Notes: generated by a model from the sequence alone, not told the origin. A DNA stretch of 64,000 nt from Methylobacterium sp. J-048 (GCF_022829515.1 NZ_JAKSYL010000122.1:25741-89740); one strand, 5' to 3'. Shown: positions 28,921 to 38,297, numbered from the stretch's first letter. Numbers and translations are program-made.

Positions 28921-28966
28921 GCATCGTCCCGAAAGGTGGTGGCCGGCTTTCGGAAGACGACGATGC
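28921..28966 (+). repeat. 46-bp palindromic REP-like element (copy 1)
   Basis: The ends gcatcgtc and gacgatgc are perfect inverted repeats, and ccgaaag/ctttcgg form an inner pair. It begins 10 bases after a gene stop. Related copies of nearly the same length and sequence lie at 57253-57297 (inverted, degenerate) and 61802-61847, so this is a dispersed element family. Such elements are typical at 3' ends of genes and can stabilise or terminate transcripts. Confidence 0.75.
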
Positions 28967-28976
28967 ACAAGCAAAA

Positions 28977-29023
28977 CCCGAGCGCCGCGTCGTGGATCTA
29001 TCATCCCGGACGCGGCGCTCGGG
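28977..29023. terminator. Perfect 14-bp stem hairpin between convergent genes
   Basis: The arms cccgagcgccgcgt (28977-28990) and acgcggcgctcggg (29010-29023) are perfectly complementary, with a 19-base loop. The hairpin lies between the ends of two convergent genes (stops at 28911 and 29025). There is no U tract, so it may work as a bidirectional, factor-assisted terminator or as a 3' stability hairpin. Confidence 0.6.
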
Positions 29024-29024
29024 C

Positions 29025-29240
29025 TCAGAACCCGCGGTTGCCGATCGAAGGCAGGGTCGGCTGCGTGTAGGCGCGGTTCACGTCGCGCCGTGTCTGGGTG
29101 CCGTTGGTGTCGTTCGAGGCCCGGTAATTGTCGAGCTTGAAGCTGTCGGCGAGGCCGCTGCGCCCGTCCGGGCTGTCGGTGTTGCAGGCGCAAAGGCCGC
29201 CGACCGCCAGGAACGCGACGGCGAGAAGGGTAAAGCGCAT
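29025..29240 (-). CDS. Small lipoprotein-like exported protein
   Basis: The 71-residue product has a short hydrophobic signal (FTLLAVAFLAVGGLCAC) with Cys at 17 and 19; GGLCAC is close to a lipobox. The mature part is hydrophilic (SDSFKLDNYRASNDTNGTQT region, partly as seen). The ATG at 29240 was chosen because it sits directly before the signal; the frame is open far upstream without sense. Function is unknown. Confidence 0.55.
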   Translation of the reverse strand: MRFTLLAVAFLAVGGLCACNTDSPDGRSGLADSFKLDNYRASNDTNGTQTRRDVNRAYTQPTLPSIGNRGF

Positions 29241-29509
29241 GATTGGTCCTGAGCGATGCCGAACCGCGCGAGGGATCACTATCCGCCGCCCAATCGCAGG
29301 GTGAAAAGTCGGTCGCGGCATGGTCAGGGTGGCGACAAGTCCGTCAAGACCGGCGTCGAGGTGTAAACCGATTCCGCTGCGTCCGATGCGCGGCGGCCAC
29401 GGAAAATCTACCTTTCCGCGTGTTTGCGGCGGATAGGGGTCGGCAATCGCCGGAAGTACGGCCCCTCCCCCTGGCGAATCCGGGTCCTTTCGGGCCAAAA
29501 CCGTCGGCG

Positions 29510-29758
29510 ATGAGCAACGTCCTGCCCTTCCGGCCGCGCCCGACCGTCAGCCGCCTCGCCCGCTGCGAGGTCGTGACCGTGGCCGGCGACCTCCTCGCCC
29601 TGCTCGAGCAGCTCGAGGACGTGAGTGCCCGCGCCGCCGCGATGGGCCGTCCGGCGCTCGAGGTCGAGCGCACGGTTCAGCATCTCCTCGACGCCGTCGG
29701 CGCCGTGGAGCGCGCCCTCGACTGCATCGGCGAGGGCGAACAGGTCGCCCCGGCCTGA
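29510..29758 (+). CDS. Small hypothetical protein starting with VLPFRPRP
   Basis: The 82-residue protein starts MSNVLPFRPRPTVSRLARCE and continues as an Ala/Leu/Glu-rich helical pair (LLALLEQLEDVSARAAAMG and TVQHLLDAVGAVERAL). It has no signal peptide. I do not know its function. The opening motif recurs in the small gene starting at 63983 in this window, and I recall similar openings in other small Methylobacterium proteins. An in-frame extension to 29243 lacks support. Confidence 0.55.
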   Translation: MSNVLPFRPRPTVSRLARCEVVTVAGDLLALLEQLEDVSARAAAMGRPALEVERTVQHLLDAVGAVERALDCIGEGEQVAPA

Positions 29759-30047
29759 GGCTGCCCCTCGTCGCCGCCTCGACTTTCCCGCGATCAATGC
29801 GCCCTGCCCGGCTGAGGCCGCCTCGGGTGTCGTTAATCCCTTGAGTTCACCGTCGATCGCGGGCCGGCCTGCGCTCCGATCCGAAACGGTTTTGCACAAT
29901 AGAACTCGCGTCGCATCCAACAATAACGGCGCCAGCAGGGCGATCGATCGACGTCCGTCTTTGAACCTCTAATATTCCGGAACTCTCTCGCGCAGCTTGC
30001 GGTTGAAGGTTCGGTTGTCGCGATCGGCACCGGTTCCGGAGGATGTT

Positions 30048-30680
30048 ATGAGGTTTCGTACGGGCAGCACGTTGGCCGTCATCACCGCCGCCGGGCTTCT
30101 CGCCGGAACCGCAATCCCGGCCCAGGCGGCCGAGGTCGGGTTTCTTGAAATGCTGTTCGGCGCGCGCCCGGCGCCCCAGCAGGTCCAGCCCCAGACTCCC
30201 GCATCCATCGAGGACCGGGCCGTGTACCGGCGCGCGACGCCGCGGCTCGGCAGCGCCCGTCATCGCCTCCAGACGCGATATGCCGCTCTCCCGGTCCGGA
30301 TTCGCGCCAAGGACACCGAACTCAGCCCGCGCCAGACCCCGATCGACATGAAGGCGGGCGCGACCACGGCACTTCTGAAGGACGAGACGCTCCTGCCCGG
30401 GGACATCGTCGTGCTCAACACCGGCGCCAAAGTCTTCACCGGCAATCCCGACAAGCGCCACGCGCTGCGGGACTTCGAGCCGGTCCACACCTCGCCCTTC
30501 GTCAGCAAGGGAACCCGCAAGCAGCTGGCCGGGCTGTTCACCCCGGTCGGCGCGTCGCCGGCGAACGAGGCGCGTCGGGTCGTGGCCCGTGGACCCCAGT
30601 CCACGCCGCCGGTGGCGACCCCGATCCCGCCGCAGCAGACCGCGATGCGGGTGATCAACGTCTGGAAGGCCGCGCAGTAA
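30048..30680 (+). CDS. Exported hypothetical protein (DUF2865-like by composition, tentative)
   Basis: The 210-residue protein has a signal peptide (TLAVITAAGLLAGTAIPAQA) behind GGAGG seven bases before the ATG at 30048. The mature part is basic, with a proline-rich start, and contains LLKDETLLPGDIVVLNTGAK followed by VFTGNPDKRHALRDFEPV. This resembles short segments of secreted alphaproteobacterial proteins of unknown function. No enzyme motif is evident. It converges with the polysaccharide export gene downstream. Confidence 0.65.
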   Translation: MRFRTGSTLAVITAAGLLAGTAIPAQAAEVGFLEMLFGARPAPQQVQPQTPASIEDRAVYRRATPRLGSARHRLQTRYAALPVRIRAKDTELSPRQTPIDMKAGATTALLKDETLLPGDIVVLNTGAKVFTGNPDKRHALRDFEPVHTSPFVSKGTRKQLAGLFTPVGASPANEARRVVARGPQSTPPVATPIPPQQTAMRVINVWKAAQ

Positions 30681-30697
30681 CTTGCGGCTGCGATCGG

Positions 30698-31270
30698 TCA
30701 GAAGAATCGCTCCTTGACCACGATCGTGTCGCCCGGCCGGACCGAGTAGGTCATCGGCACGATGCCCGACACCAGCCCGCCACCGGTATCGCGGGTCAGC
30801 ACGGCGTAGTCGCGAGCCGCGCGCGGCCCGAAGCCGGCGGCAATGGCCACGGCCGTCTCCACGGTCATGCCGTTGACGAACGGGTACTGACCCGACGTCG
30901 TGACCTCCCCCAGGATGTAGAACGGCCGATAGGTGTCGACTTCTACGGTGACGTGCGGCTCGCGCACGAAGCCCGAGGACAGTTTCGCCTCGATCGCCCG
31001 GGCCGCCTGTCCGGTCGTCTGGCCGCCGACCTGGACGGTGCCGATCAGCGGCATCGCGATCTTTCCGGCGCCGTCGACCGCATAGATGTTCGACAGGTTG
31101 TCCTGTCCGAAGACGATCACCCGCAGCTTGTCGCCCGCCGAGAGCGGATAGCGTGCCCCGATCGAGCCGGTGCCGGTCGCATCGAGCTGGTCGGTGCGGA
31201 AGGTCGGACGCAGGCAGCCGCCAAGTGCCAGAGTCGAGCCAAGTGCGAGGAGCAAAGCGCGCCGGTTCAT
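30698..31270 (-). CDS. Polysaccharide export outer-membrane lipoprotein (Wza/GumB-like, short)
   Basis: The 190-residue protein starts at 31270 with a lipoprotein signal (ALLLALGSTLALGGC, lipobox LGGC). A Poly_export domain follows (YPLSAGDKLRVIVFGQDNLS, IAMPLIGTVQVGGQT) and then a SLBB domain (YILGEVTTSGQYPFVNGMTV). This is the short type that forms part of an export channel, as in GumB/ExoF-like systems. It lies divergent from the Wzc-like gene with about 190 bases between starts, so both are probably controlled together. Confidence 0.85.
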   Translation of the reverse strand: MNRRALLLALGSTLALGGCLRPTFRTDQLDATGTGSIGARYPLSAGDKLRVIVFGQDNLSNIYAVDGAGKIAMPLIGTVQVGGQTTGQAARAIEAKLSSGFVREPHVTVEVDTYRPFYILGEVTTSGQYPFVNGMTVETAVAIAAGFGPRAARDYAVLTRDTGGGLVSGIVPMTYSVRPGDTIVVKERFF

Positions 31271-31464
31271 CACCATCGCCGTCATGGGTGCCAAGTCGGT
31301 GTGGTGTAGGCCGTTAAGGTTAATGAACCTTGATCATTCCACCGTTCAGTTCCGAACAGATCGGCACGGGCGCCATCTTAACGTCCAAGCAACCTTAACG
31401 ACCTCTAATAGCGCCCGGACGGCAATGCTTGTCATCCGGTCGGCCTTCGCGCTCAGAGCGTCTC

Positions 31465-33699
31465 ATGTCTCGTATCAGCCTGCGCTCGCCCCTCGCCGCG
31501 CCCGCCACGCGGTCCGACACCCGGGAAGGCGTCGGCCTCGCGCAGGTGCCGCAGATCCTGCGCCGGTCGATCGGTTGGATCGTCGGGCCGACCCTGGTGG
31601 TGGCGCTGGGCGCGAGCATCTTCGTCAACGTCGTGAGCCCGCGCTACACCGGCGAGGCCAAGCTGATCCTCGAGAGCCGCGACCCGGCCTTCGCCCGCAC
31701 CGCCCAGGAGCGCACCGACCAGCTCGCGCCGATCGACGAGCAAGCGGTGGCAAGCCAGGTGCAGGTGGTGATGTCGCGCGATCTGGCCCGCGAGGCGATC
31801 CGCCGGCTGAAGCTCGTGGGCAATCCGGAATTCGATCCGGGCTCCAGCAGCATCGGCCCGGTGCAGCGCGTGCTGATGATGCTCGGGATCGGCGCCAATC
31901 CCCTCGACCGCCCGGCCGAGGACCGGGTGCTCGACGCTTATTTCGACCACCTGCTGGTCTATCCGGCGGGCAAGTCGCGCATCCTGGCGGTCGAGTTCCG
32001 CGCCAAGGACGCCAAGCTGGCGGCCGATGGCGCCAACACCATCGCGCAGCTCTACATTTCCTCGCTCGAAGCCGACAAGGTCGACACGGCGCGCTATGCC
32101 TCGTCCTGGCTCGGCGGCAACATCGACGGCCTGCGCAAGCGCGTCGCGGAGGCCGAAGCGAAGGTCGAGGCGTTCCGGGCCAAGAACGGGCTTGTCGGCA
32201 GCGGCGGCGCCACCGGCCAGCCGCTGACCACCCAGCAGCTCGGCGAGCTGTCGAGCCAGCTCTCCCAGGCCCGGATCCTGAAGGCCGACCTCGCCGGCCG
32301 GGTCAAGGCGATCAAGGACCTGATCAAGGACGGGCGCGCCTTCGAGATCACCGAGGTCGCCAATAACGAGGTGATCCGGCGCATCGTCGACAACCGGATC
32401 TCCGTGCGGGCCCAGCTGGCGCTGGAATCGCGCACGCTGCTGCCGGCCCATCCGCGGATCAAGGAGCTGCACGCCCAGCTCGAGGATCTCGACGCCCAGA
32501 TCAAGACCTCGGCCGAGCGCGTGGTCCGCACCCTGGAGAACGACGCCAAGATCGCGGGCTCCCGGGTCGAGAGCCTGCAGGCCGCGGTCGACGGCCAGCA
32601 GGACGTGGTGGTGAAGGGCAATGCCAGCGAGATCCAGCTTCGGGCCTTGGAGCGCGAGGCCAAGGCGCAGCGCGAGCAGCTGGAATCCTACCTGTCCCGC
32701 TACCGCGAGGCGGCCGCCCGCGATGGCGAGAGCGCCACGCCTGCCGATGCCCGCATCGTTTCGCGCGCCGTGACCCCGGAACTGCCGTCCTTCCCCAAGA
32801 AGCTGCCGATCATCGGCTTCGCCACCCTGGTGACGCTGATGCTGGCGGTCGGCGGCGTGCTGGCGAGCGCGCTGCTGGCCGATTCCGGCCACCGCGAACA
32901 GGATGCCGATTCCGATCTCGATCCGGCGGACCGGGCCGCCCGCCGCGAACCGGGTCTTGAGCGGCCGGGCTTCGCCTTTCCCGAGGCGATGCCCGCAGCC
33001 CAGTGGTCCGAGGCTGCCAACGAGGCCGACCCCGCGGCCGTGGCGACGGTTCCGGCGGTGCTGCCGGCCGCCCCGCGGGCGCCAACCGAGTCCTACGACC
33101 TCGCGCCCTTGATCGCCCGCATTTCGGCCGTTGCGCGCGAACCCGGTGATCGCTCCGGACGTCGCGTGCTGGTCATGGAAACCGAGATTTCCGAAGGCGA
33201 CCAAGTCCTGCACGACGCGCTGGTTCGCGCGCTGGGTCGCAAGGCGAGCCTCGTCACCGTCAATCTGAACGGTGCCGGCGCCGAACGCGGCTTCACCGAT
33301 CTGGTGGCCGGGGACGCCGCCTTCCTCGACGTGATCCAGCCCGTGCCTGGCAGCAGCCTGCATCGGATCGGGGCGGGTCGCGCCCGGGCGGACGTGCTGT
33401 TCGACGAATCCGACGCCCTCAGCCTGACCTTCGAGGCCTTGGCGGAAGCCTATGATTGGGTCGTCTGCCGGCTGCACGCCGCCCCGGGTGCCGTCGACCT
33501 GCTCGAACTGACGGCCGGCTCCATGGACAGCGTCGTCATCGCGTCGAACGCATCCGCCGAGGATCCGGCCCTGGCCGACCTCTATGCCATCGCCGAGGAT
33601 GCGGGCGCCGGGCAGATCCTGGTCGCCCAGGACCGTCCGGCCGAGCACGCCTCGGCGGTCAACCACGCGGCTCCGGAACTCCGGCTCAACGCCGCCTGA
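31465..33699 (+). CDS. Wzc/GumC-like polysaccharide co-polymerase with a degenerate kinase domain
   Basis: The 744-residue inner-membrane protein has a Wzz domain (first helix near residue 40, WIVGPTLVVALGASIFVNVV), a long periplasmic coiled coil (about 190-440), a second helix (LPIIGFATLVTLMLAVGGVL) and a cytoplasmic C-terminus. The last 200 residues align in outline with BY-kinases (FTDLVAGDAAFLDVI, AEAYDWVVCRL). However, the Walker A position reads EGDQ (577-580), and the A' and B acidic residues are absent. It would regulate chain length and export without kinase activity. The ATG at 31465 is preferred over 31429. Confidence 0.82.
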   Translation: MSRISLRSPLAAPATRSDTREGVGLAQVPQILRRSIGWIVGPTLVVALGASIFVNVVSPRYTGEAKLILESRDPAFARTAQERTDQLAPIDEQAVASQVQVVMSRDLAREAIRRLKLVGNPEFDPGSSSIGPVQRVLMMLGIGANPLDRPAEDRVLDAYFDHLLVYPAGKSRILAVEFRAKDAKLAADGANTIAQLYISSLEADKVDTARYASSWLGGNIDGLRKRVAEAEAKVEAFRAKNGLVGSGGATGQPLTTQQLGELSSQLSQARILKADLAGRVKAIKDLIKDGRAFEITEVANNEVIRRIVDNRISVRAQLALESRTLLPAHPRIKELHAQLEDLDAQIKTSAERVVRTLENDAKIAGSRVESLQAAVDGQQDVVVKGNASEIQLRALEREAKAQREQLESYLSRYREAAARDGESATPADARIVSRAVTPELPSFPKKLPIIGFATLVTLMLAVGGVLASALLADSGHREQDADSDLDPADRAARREPGLERPGFAFPEAMPAAQWSEAANEADPAAVATVPAVLPAAPRAPTESYDLAPLIARISAVAREPGDRSGRRVLVMETEISEGDQVLHDALVRALGRKASLVTVNLNGAGAERGFTDLVAGDAAFLDVIQPVPGSSLHRIGAGRARADVLFDESDALSLTFEALAEAYDWVVCRLHAAPGAVDLLELTAGSMDSVVIASNASAEDPALADLYAIAEDAGAGQILVAQDRPAEHASAVNHAAPELRLNAA

Positions 33700-33729
33700 G
33701 AGGAAAGCGCTCGCCGTCAAACGGGGGAT

Positions 33730-33774
33730 GGGTTGGCGGAACGCCGCTCAAGACCGGGCCAGCCCCTTCTTTTT
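33730..33774 (+). terminator. Likely intrinsic terminator after the Wzc-like gene
   Basis: The arms gggttggc (33730-33737) and gccagccc (33758-33765) pair with one G-T wobble, and are followed by cttcttttt. The hairpin begins about 30 bases after the stop at 33699 and also faces the convergent gene ending at 33800. Confidence 0.5.
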
Positions 33775-33799
33775 ACGGCGCAACGCGAACCGAACCGCG

Positions 33800-34987
33800 T
33801 CACGACCGTCGCGTCAGCTTCCGGAGGCGCGCAGCGGCCGCGTAGAGGCGGGGATCGCGCTTGATCCGCCGCTTCGTCCGGGTCAGGCCGAGCCGCGCGA
33901 GCCCGTAGGCGCGGCCCCTCAGGCTCACCGGTACGATCGTCTCCACCAGCCCGATGGTCTCGTCGCAGATGCTCGCCTTGTAGCGGGCTTCGCCGACGCC
34001 GAGATCGAAGCCCTGACGGCCCCGTGCCGTCTGGTCGCCGACCAGATGCTGCAGCAGCAGGTCGCCGGGGCTGAACCGGGCGATTTCCGGGTCCGGATCG
34101 AACGCCGTCATCATGCCGCTGAAGCGGTGATCGCTCACCGCCCCCCCGAAGGTCGCGAGGACGCGCCCGCTCTCTGCGAGGCACAGGGCGTGGATCTCGA
34201 CCGCCGGTTCGGCGCCGGACGCCGCCGCGGACAGGAACCGGCGGATCGCCGCGTCGGCGTAGGGGTCTGCAACGCCCATCCCGGCGAACCGGACCGCCTT
34301 GTGGGCGTAGAACGCCGCCAGATAGCGGGCCGCCTCTTCCGGGCTCTCGGCCCGGCGATACGCCAGCGCGCCCTTCGCCTCGACCAGGCGCTTCTCCTTG
34401 GAGCGCAGTTTCTTGCGGGCGTCGGCGCTGAACACCCGGCGCAGGGTCGTCTCGGGATCGGGGCCGAGCATCAGCCCGTAGGCATCGCTGGCCTCGGGCT
34501 CGCCTCCGTCGGCGAACGGGTTGGCCGCACCCTCCCACATCCGGGGCTGATGCTGCAGGGCGTAGACATCGATCCCGGCGGGCCGCCCGGCCCGGATCAG
34601 GGCCGCGACGATCTCGCCGGGCGCGATCGCGGCGGCGTCGCGGGTGGCGAACAGCGGCAGGTGATAGTTCGCGTGCGTGTCGCCGACGACCCGCGCCACG
34701 TTCAGGCCGAAGGTGCGAGCGAGCACGAGCGGCAGAAGGATGCGGGCGCGGCCCTCGGCATCCCGCAGGACGATGACCCGCGCATCCGCCTCCGCGCCGG
34801 TCGTCCGGAGATAGGCGGCGACCCAATCGTATCGCTGGTAGGGGGTCTGCAGGCTCGCCGGATCGGATTCGAGCCGCCGCCAGAGGGCCTCCACCGCGGC
34901 GAGATCGGAAAAGACCTCCGCGGTCAGCATTCCGGACGCGCGTGCACCGATCATGTCCGTTCCCGCCACCTGGACGCCGGTCGCCAT
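33800..34987 (-). CDS. GNAT-family acetyltransferase, CelD/BioF2-like
   Basis: The 395-residue protein is of the CelD type, often in cellulose and exopolysaccharide loci. It has LWRRLESDPASLQTPYQRYD near residue 30 and a double acetyltransferase fold with RKKLRSKEKRLVEAKGALAY (about 205) and a late segment DLLLQHLVGDQTARGRQGFDLG. It probably acylates a sugar precursor in the cytoplasm. I chose the ATG at 34987 because GGGAGAG lies eight bases upstream; the frame is open to 35101. It is divergent from the polysaccharide deacetylase gene. Confidence 0.78.
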   Translation of the reverse strand: MATGVQVAGTDMIGARASGMLTAEVFSDLAAVEALWRRLESDPASLQTPYQRYDWVAAYLRTTGAEADARVIVLRDAEGRARILLPLVLARTFGLNVARVVGDTHANYHLPLFATRDAAAIAPGEIVAALIRAGRPAGIDVYALQHQPRMWEGAANPFADGGEPEASDAYGLMLGPDPETTLRRVFSADARKKLRSKEKRLVEAKGALAYRRAESPEEAARYLAAFYAHKAVRFAGMGVADPYADAAIRRFLSAAASGAEPAVEIHALCLAESGRVLATFGGAVSDHRFSGMMTAFDPDPEIARFSPGDLLLQHLVGDQTARGRQGFDLGVGEARYKASICDETIGLVETIVPVSLRGRAYGLARLGLTRTKRRIKRDPRLYAAAARLRKLTRRS

Positions 34988-35226
34988 CGTCGGATCTCTC
35001 CCCTGCACCGGGCTGAGCCCGAAGCCGAGCGCTGATCTTGAGAGACCCGCGCTGAATGGCCGGTGACTTCCGCGTCCCGGAAGACCGGCCGGACACTGCA
35101 AATCGCGATCTTGGCTAACGCAATCTTTTGCCAGGATTTTGGATCGGGCGCCGATTGTGGGTTTCTTTACCGCCGCGGGTGATCGCTGGCGGTGACTGGG
35201 CCGAGGGGCCCGAACGGATCCGAGCC

Positions 35227-36288
35227 ATGATCTCGTCGCGTGCCAAGCATCGGATGTTCGCGTCCGGCTTCCGCGCGATCCAGGCGCTCGGGGCCGATCG
35301 CTGGCTCGCGCCGGCGTCCCGCGGCCTCGGGGTGATCCTGACCTTCCACCATGTCAGCCCGGATCCCGTCCCGGCCTTCGCGCCCAACCGGCTGTTGAGC
35401 ATCACGCCGGACTTCCTCGACCGGACCCTGCGCGAACTCGATGCCCGCGGCTTCGACGTGATCGGGCTCGACGCGGTGCCGGAGCGGCTCGCCGCCCCGG
35501 ATTACGGGCCGCCCTTCGCGGTCCTGACCTTCGACGACGGCTATCGCGACAATGTCGAGCACGCGCGCCCCGTGCTCCAACGCCACGGCGTGCCCTGGAC
35601 CCTGTTCGTGACGAGCGGCTTCGCCGACCAGGGCGGCCGCCTGTGGTGGATCGAGCTGGAGCGGGCGATCGCGCGGCTCGACCGGGTGCGATTCGACATC
35701 CGGGGGCGCAGCCTCGATCTCCCCGCCCGCAGCCCGCAGGAGAAGGCTCTGGCGTTCGAGGCGCTGTATCGCGACTTGCGCTTCGGGACGGAAGCCGACC
35801 TGCTGGACCGGATCGCCGACCTGTGCCGGCAGGCCGGCTTTGCGCCGGGCGGCGTCGTGTCCGAGCTGTGCCTGTCCTGGCCCGAACTGCGCGATCTGGC
35901 CCAGAACCCCGCGGTGACCATCGGCGCCCACACGGTCAGCCACCCCATGCTCGCCAAGCACGACGCGGCGACCACGGTGCGCGAGATCGTCGAGAGTCGC
36001 GCCCGGATCGAGGCCGAACTCGGCCGAACTGTCAGGCACCTGTCCTATCCGGTCGGCGACCCGACCTCGGCTGGCCCTCGGGAATTCGCGCTGGCCCGGG
36101 AGCACGGGTTCACGACCGCCGTGACCACGAGGCCGGGGCATCTGTTCGCCGAGCATGGCGGCCACCTGCATGCCCTGCCGCGCGTCTCGATCAACGGGTG
36201 TCACCAGTCGCAAGCGGCGCTCGCGGGGCTGCTGTCCGGGGTGCCGTTCCTGGCCTGGAACCGAGGGCGACGGCTCAACGTCGCCTGA
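35227..36288 (+). CDS. Polysaccharide deacetylase family protein (NodB-like, CE4)
   Basis: The 353-residue protein carries the NodB motifs VLTFDDGYRDN (catalytic Asp and metal Asp, near residue 100) and a metal-binding GAHTVSHPML (near 240), then SYPVGD. An early LTFHHVSPDP is typical of the longer xylanase/chitin deacetylase-like group. It removes acetyl groups from exopolysaccharide or a precursor. No signal peptide is obvious, so the location is uncertain. The ATG at 35227 was chosen; the frame is open to 35128. Confidence 0.83.
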   Translation: MISSRAKHRMFASGFRAIQALGADRWLAPASRGLGVILTFHHVSPDPVPAFAPNRLLSITPDFLDRTLRELDARGFDVIGLDAVPERLAAPDYGPPFAVLTFDDGYRDNVEHARPVLQRHGVPWTLFVTSGFADQGGRLWWIELERAIARLDRVRFDIRGRSLDLPARSPQEKALAFEALYRDLRFGTEADLLDRIADLCRQAGFAPGGVVSELCLSWPELRDLAQNPAVTIGAHTVSHPMLAKHDAATTVREIVESRARIEAELGRTVRHLSYPVGDPTSAGPREFALAREHGFTTAVTTRPGHLFAEHGGHLHALPRVSINGCHQSQAALAGLLSGVPFLAWNRGRRLNVA

Positions 36289-36393
36289 CGGCTTCTTTGT
36301 CGCGTGCCGAGGAGGGGCCGGACTCGCGATCGCGCGCCACCGCGACCACAATGGCGGCGCGTCCGAGGCCGAGGTCGCTCGGAGCCGCAAGCT

Positions 36394-36729
36394 TCAGCGC
36401 CGGCGGCGATGCCGATAGCTGGTCGAGAACGAGGCGTATTGCCGGCCGCCGCGCCGCGAGCGGTAGCGGCCCTGCCGGCTGGGCGTGCTCTCGACGGCTT
36501 CCTCGGCCTGCGGCAGCGCTTCGGCCAGGGCCGGGGCGGCGGCCGCGTCGGCCGAGGCATAGCCGCCCGCCACGTTCCGGGCGGCCGGTCCGAACATCGC
36601 CAGGCACTGGTTGTACGCCAGATCGTTCTTCAGCCGCTCGCACTCCGCGATCGAACGCGGCGTACCCTGCGCGAGAGCGGGATACGGCGCGAGCAGCACG
36701 GCGAGTGCGGCCAGGTGCTTGAAGCGCAT
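36394..36729 (-). CDS. Small exported hypothetical protein with Arg-rich tail
   Basis: The 111-residue protein has a signal peptide (FKHLAALAVLLAPYPALAQ). A segment with two Cys follows (SIAECERLKNDLAYNQCLAM), then an Ala/Glu-rich linker and a very basic C-terminus ending in RHRRRR. The paired Cys could form a disulphide in the periplasm. The function is unknown. The ATG at 36729 is directly before the signal. Confidence 0.6.
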   Translation of the reverse strand: MRFKHLAALAVLLAPYPALAQGTPRSIAECERLKNDLAYNQCLAMFGPAARNVAGGYASADAAAAPALAEALPQAEEAVESTPSRQGRYRSRRGGRQYASFSTSYRHRRRR

Positions 36730-36812
36730 GGGCAAGCGATACACGAACGGGGGTCTCGACGGCGGATCGAACGCTTCTGGCGGCCGAGTGCGGCGAAATC
36801 GAGGGGGTCCCG

Positions 36813-37019
36813 TCAGCTGTCGGGCCGCTCCATCCAGCGGATCAGCGGCATCAGCGGGAAGATCCAGGCGATCCCGAGGATCGAGTAGAGCACGGCCTGG
36901 ATCGCCGCCGGGGTCTCGGCGATGCGGCTGTCGGCCAGCGCCATCGCCAGCGGCCCGTACAGGCAGACGAAGCCCAGCATCGCGACGGTGCCGATCAACG
37001 TGCGGGTGCGGCGGCGCAT
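36813..37019 (-). CDS. DUF2842-type small membrane protein
   Basis: The 68-residue protein has two membrane helices (IGTVAMLGFVCLYGPLAMAL and AVLYSILGIAWIFPLMPLI) and ends RWMERPDS, the usual pattern of the DUF2842 family of alphaproteobacteria, whose function is unknown. The ATG at 37019 gives the family's normal length. It is divergent from the heme A synthase gene, about 180 bases away. Confidence 0.75.
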   Translation of the reverse strand: MRRRTRTLIGTVAMLGFVCLYGPLAMALADSRIAETPAAIQAVLYSILGIAWIFPLMPLIRWMERPDS

Positions 37020-37199
37020 GACGGTCCCTGTAGCCTCGTCTCTCCCTGTTTGGAGACGGCTACCGCCCGCGGGCGCGGTTGGCAACGCGCGCAGCGCCGC
37101 GGGCTGCGGCGCCGCCGACATTGCCCGCATCCCGCGCTTCCCCTAACGCGTCGCGAGGGTCGGGACAGCCCGGCAAACGCGGAAGGGAAGCGCGTGGTG

Positions 37200-38297
37200 A
37201 TGAGAGTCTCGGGCGACCAGCGATCGGGAGCCGTGCGGGCTTGGCTCTACCTGGTGGCCGCCCTGGTGGTCGCCATGGTGGCGATCGGCGGCGCGACGCG
37301 CCTGACCGGGTCAGGCCTGTCGATCACCGAGTGGCGCCCCGTGACCGGGATCGTACCGCCCCTCTCGAACGCCGATTGGATCGCCGAATTCGCCAAGTAC
37401 AAGGACACGCCGCAATACAACATCCTCAACCAGGGGATGGGGCTGTCGTCGTTCAAGGTGCTCTACGGCTGGGAATGGGGCCACCGCCTGCTCGGACGGC
37501 TGATCGGCCTGGTGTTCTTCCTGCCACTGGTGGTGTTCTGGTGGCGCGGCATGATTAGCCGGCGTCTCGGGCTCGGTCTGCTGGGCCTCGGGATCCTCGG
37601 CGGATTCCAGGGCGCGATCGGCTGGATCATGGTCGCCTCGGGCCTCCAGCCCGGCATGACCGCTGTGGCGCCGCTGAAGCTCGCCCTCCACCTGACCATG
37701 GCGAGCCTGATCCTGGCCGGGCTGGTCTGGCTCGCGGCCGGGCAGCGCGACGACGCGACCGACCCCGCGCCGCACCGCATCCGCTTCGTCGCGTTCCTGC
37801 TGCCGGCCCTGGTCCTCGTGCAGATCTTTTTGGGCGGGCTCGTCGCCGGGTCCCATGCCGGGCTGGTCTTCAACACCTGGCCCAGCATGGATGGCGCCCT
37901 GATCCCGCCGACGGACAGCCTGTTCGCGATCCGGCCGTGGATCGAGAACTTCGTCGACAACCACGCCCTGGTCCAGTTCGACCATCGGGTGAGTGCCTAC
38001 CTGATCGTCCTCGTCGCGATCCTGCACGCGATCGATGCCCGGCTGACCGGGCCGGCGGGCGCGGCCGGACGGGCCGGAGGCGTCGCGGCCCTGGCTCTGG
38101 CGCAGGCCGCTCTCGGCATCGCGACCCTGCTCCTGGCCGTACCGCTCTGGGCGGCTTTGGCCCATCAGATCCTGGCGATGGCACTCCTGACCATGGCGAT
38201 CGTCCATGCCCGGCTGAGCCGCGGCACCGGCCTTGCACGGCCCGCCGCCCGGGAGCCGGCGCTTGGCTTCGAGGGACTTGTCGGTCGCGGTGCGTGA
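37200..38297 (+). CDS. ctaA: Heme A synthase (COX15/CtaA)
   Basis: The 365-residue protein has eight membrane helices and the family motifs: AIGGATRLTGSGLSITEW near the start, GWEWGHRLLGRLIG with the first haem-ligand His, QFDHRVSAYLIVLVAILHA and AALAHQILAMAL with the later His ligands. It converts haem O to haem A for cytochrome aa3 oxidase at the inner membrane. The ATG at 37200 lies behind GGAAGGGA; GTG codons at 37194 and 37197 are alternatives. No cytochrome oxidase genes are adjacent. Confidence 0.93.
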   Translation: MRVSGDQRSGAVRAWLYLVAALVVAMVAIGGATRLTGSGLSITEWRPVTGIVPPLSNADWIAEFAKYKDTPQYNILNQGMGLSSFKVLYGWEWGHRLLGRLIGLVFFLPLVVFWWRGMISRRLGLGLLGLGILGGFQGAIGWIMVASGLQPGMTAVAPLKLALHLTMASLILAGLVWLAAGQRDDATDPAPHRIRFVAFLLPALVLVQIFLGGLVAGSHAGLVFNTWPSMDGALIPPTDSLFAIRPWIENFVDNHALVQFDHRVSAYLIVLVAILHAIDARLTGPAGAAGRAGGVAALALAQAALGIATLLLAVPLWAALAHQILAMALLTMAIVHARLSRGTGLARPAAREPALGFEGLVGRGA

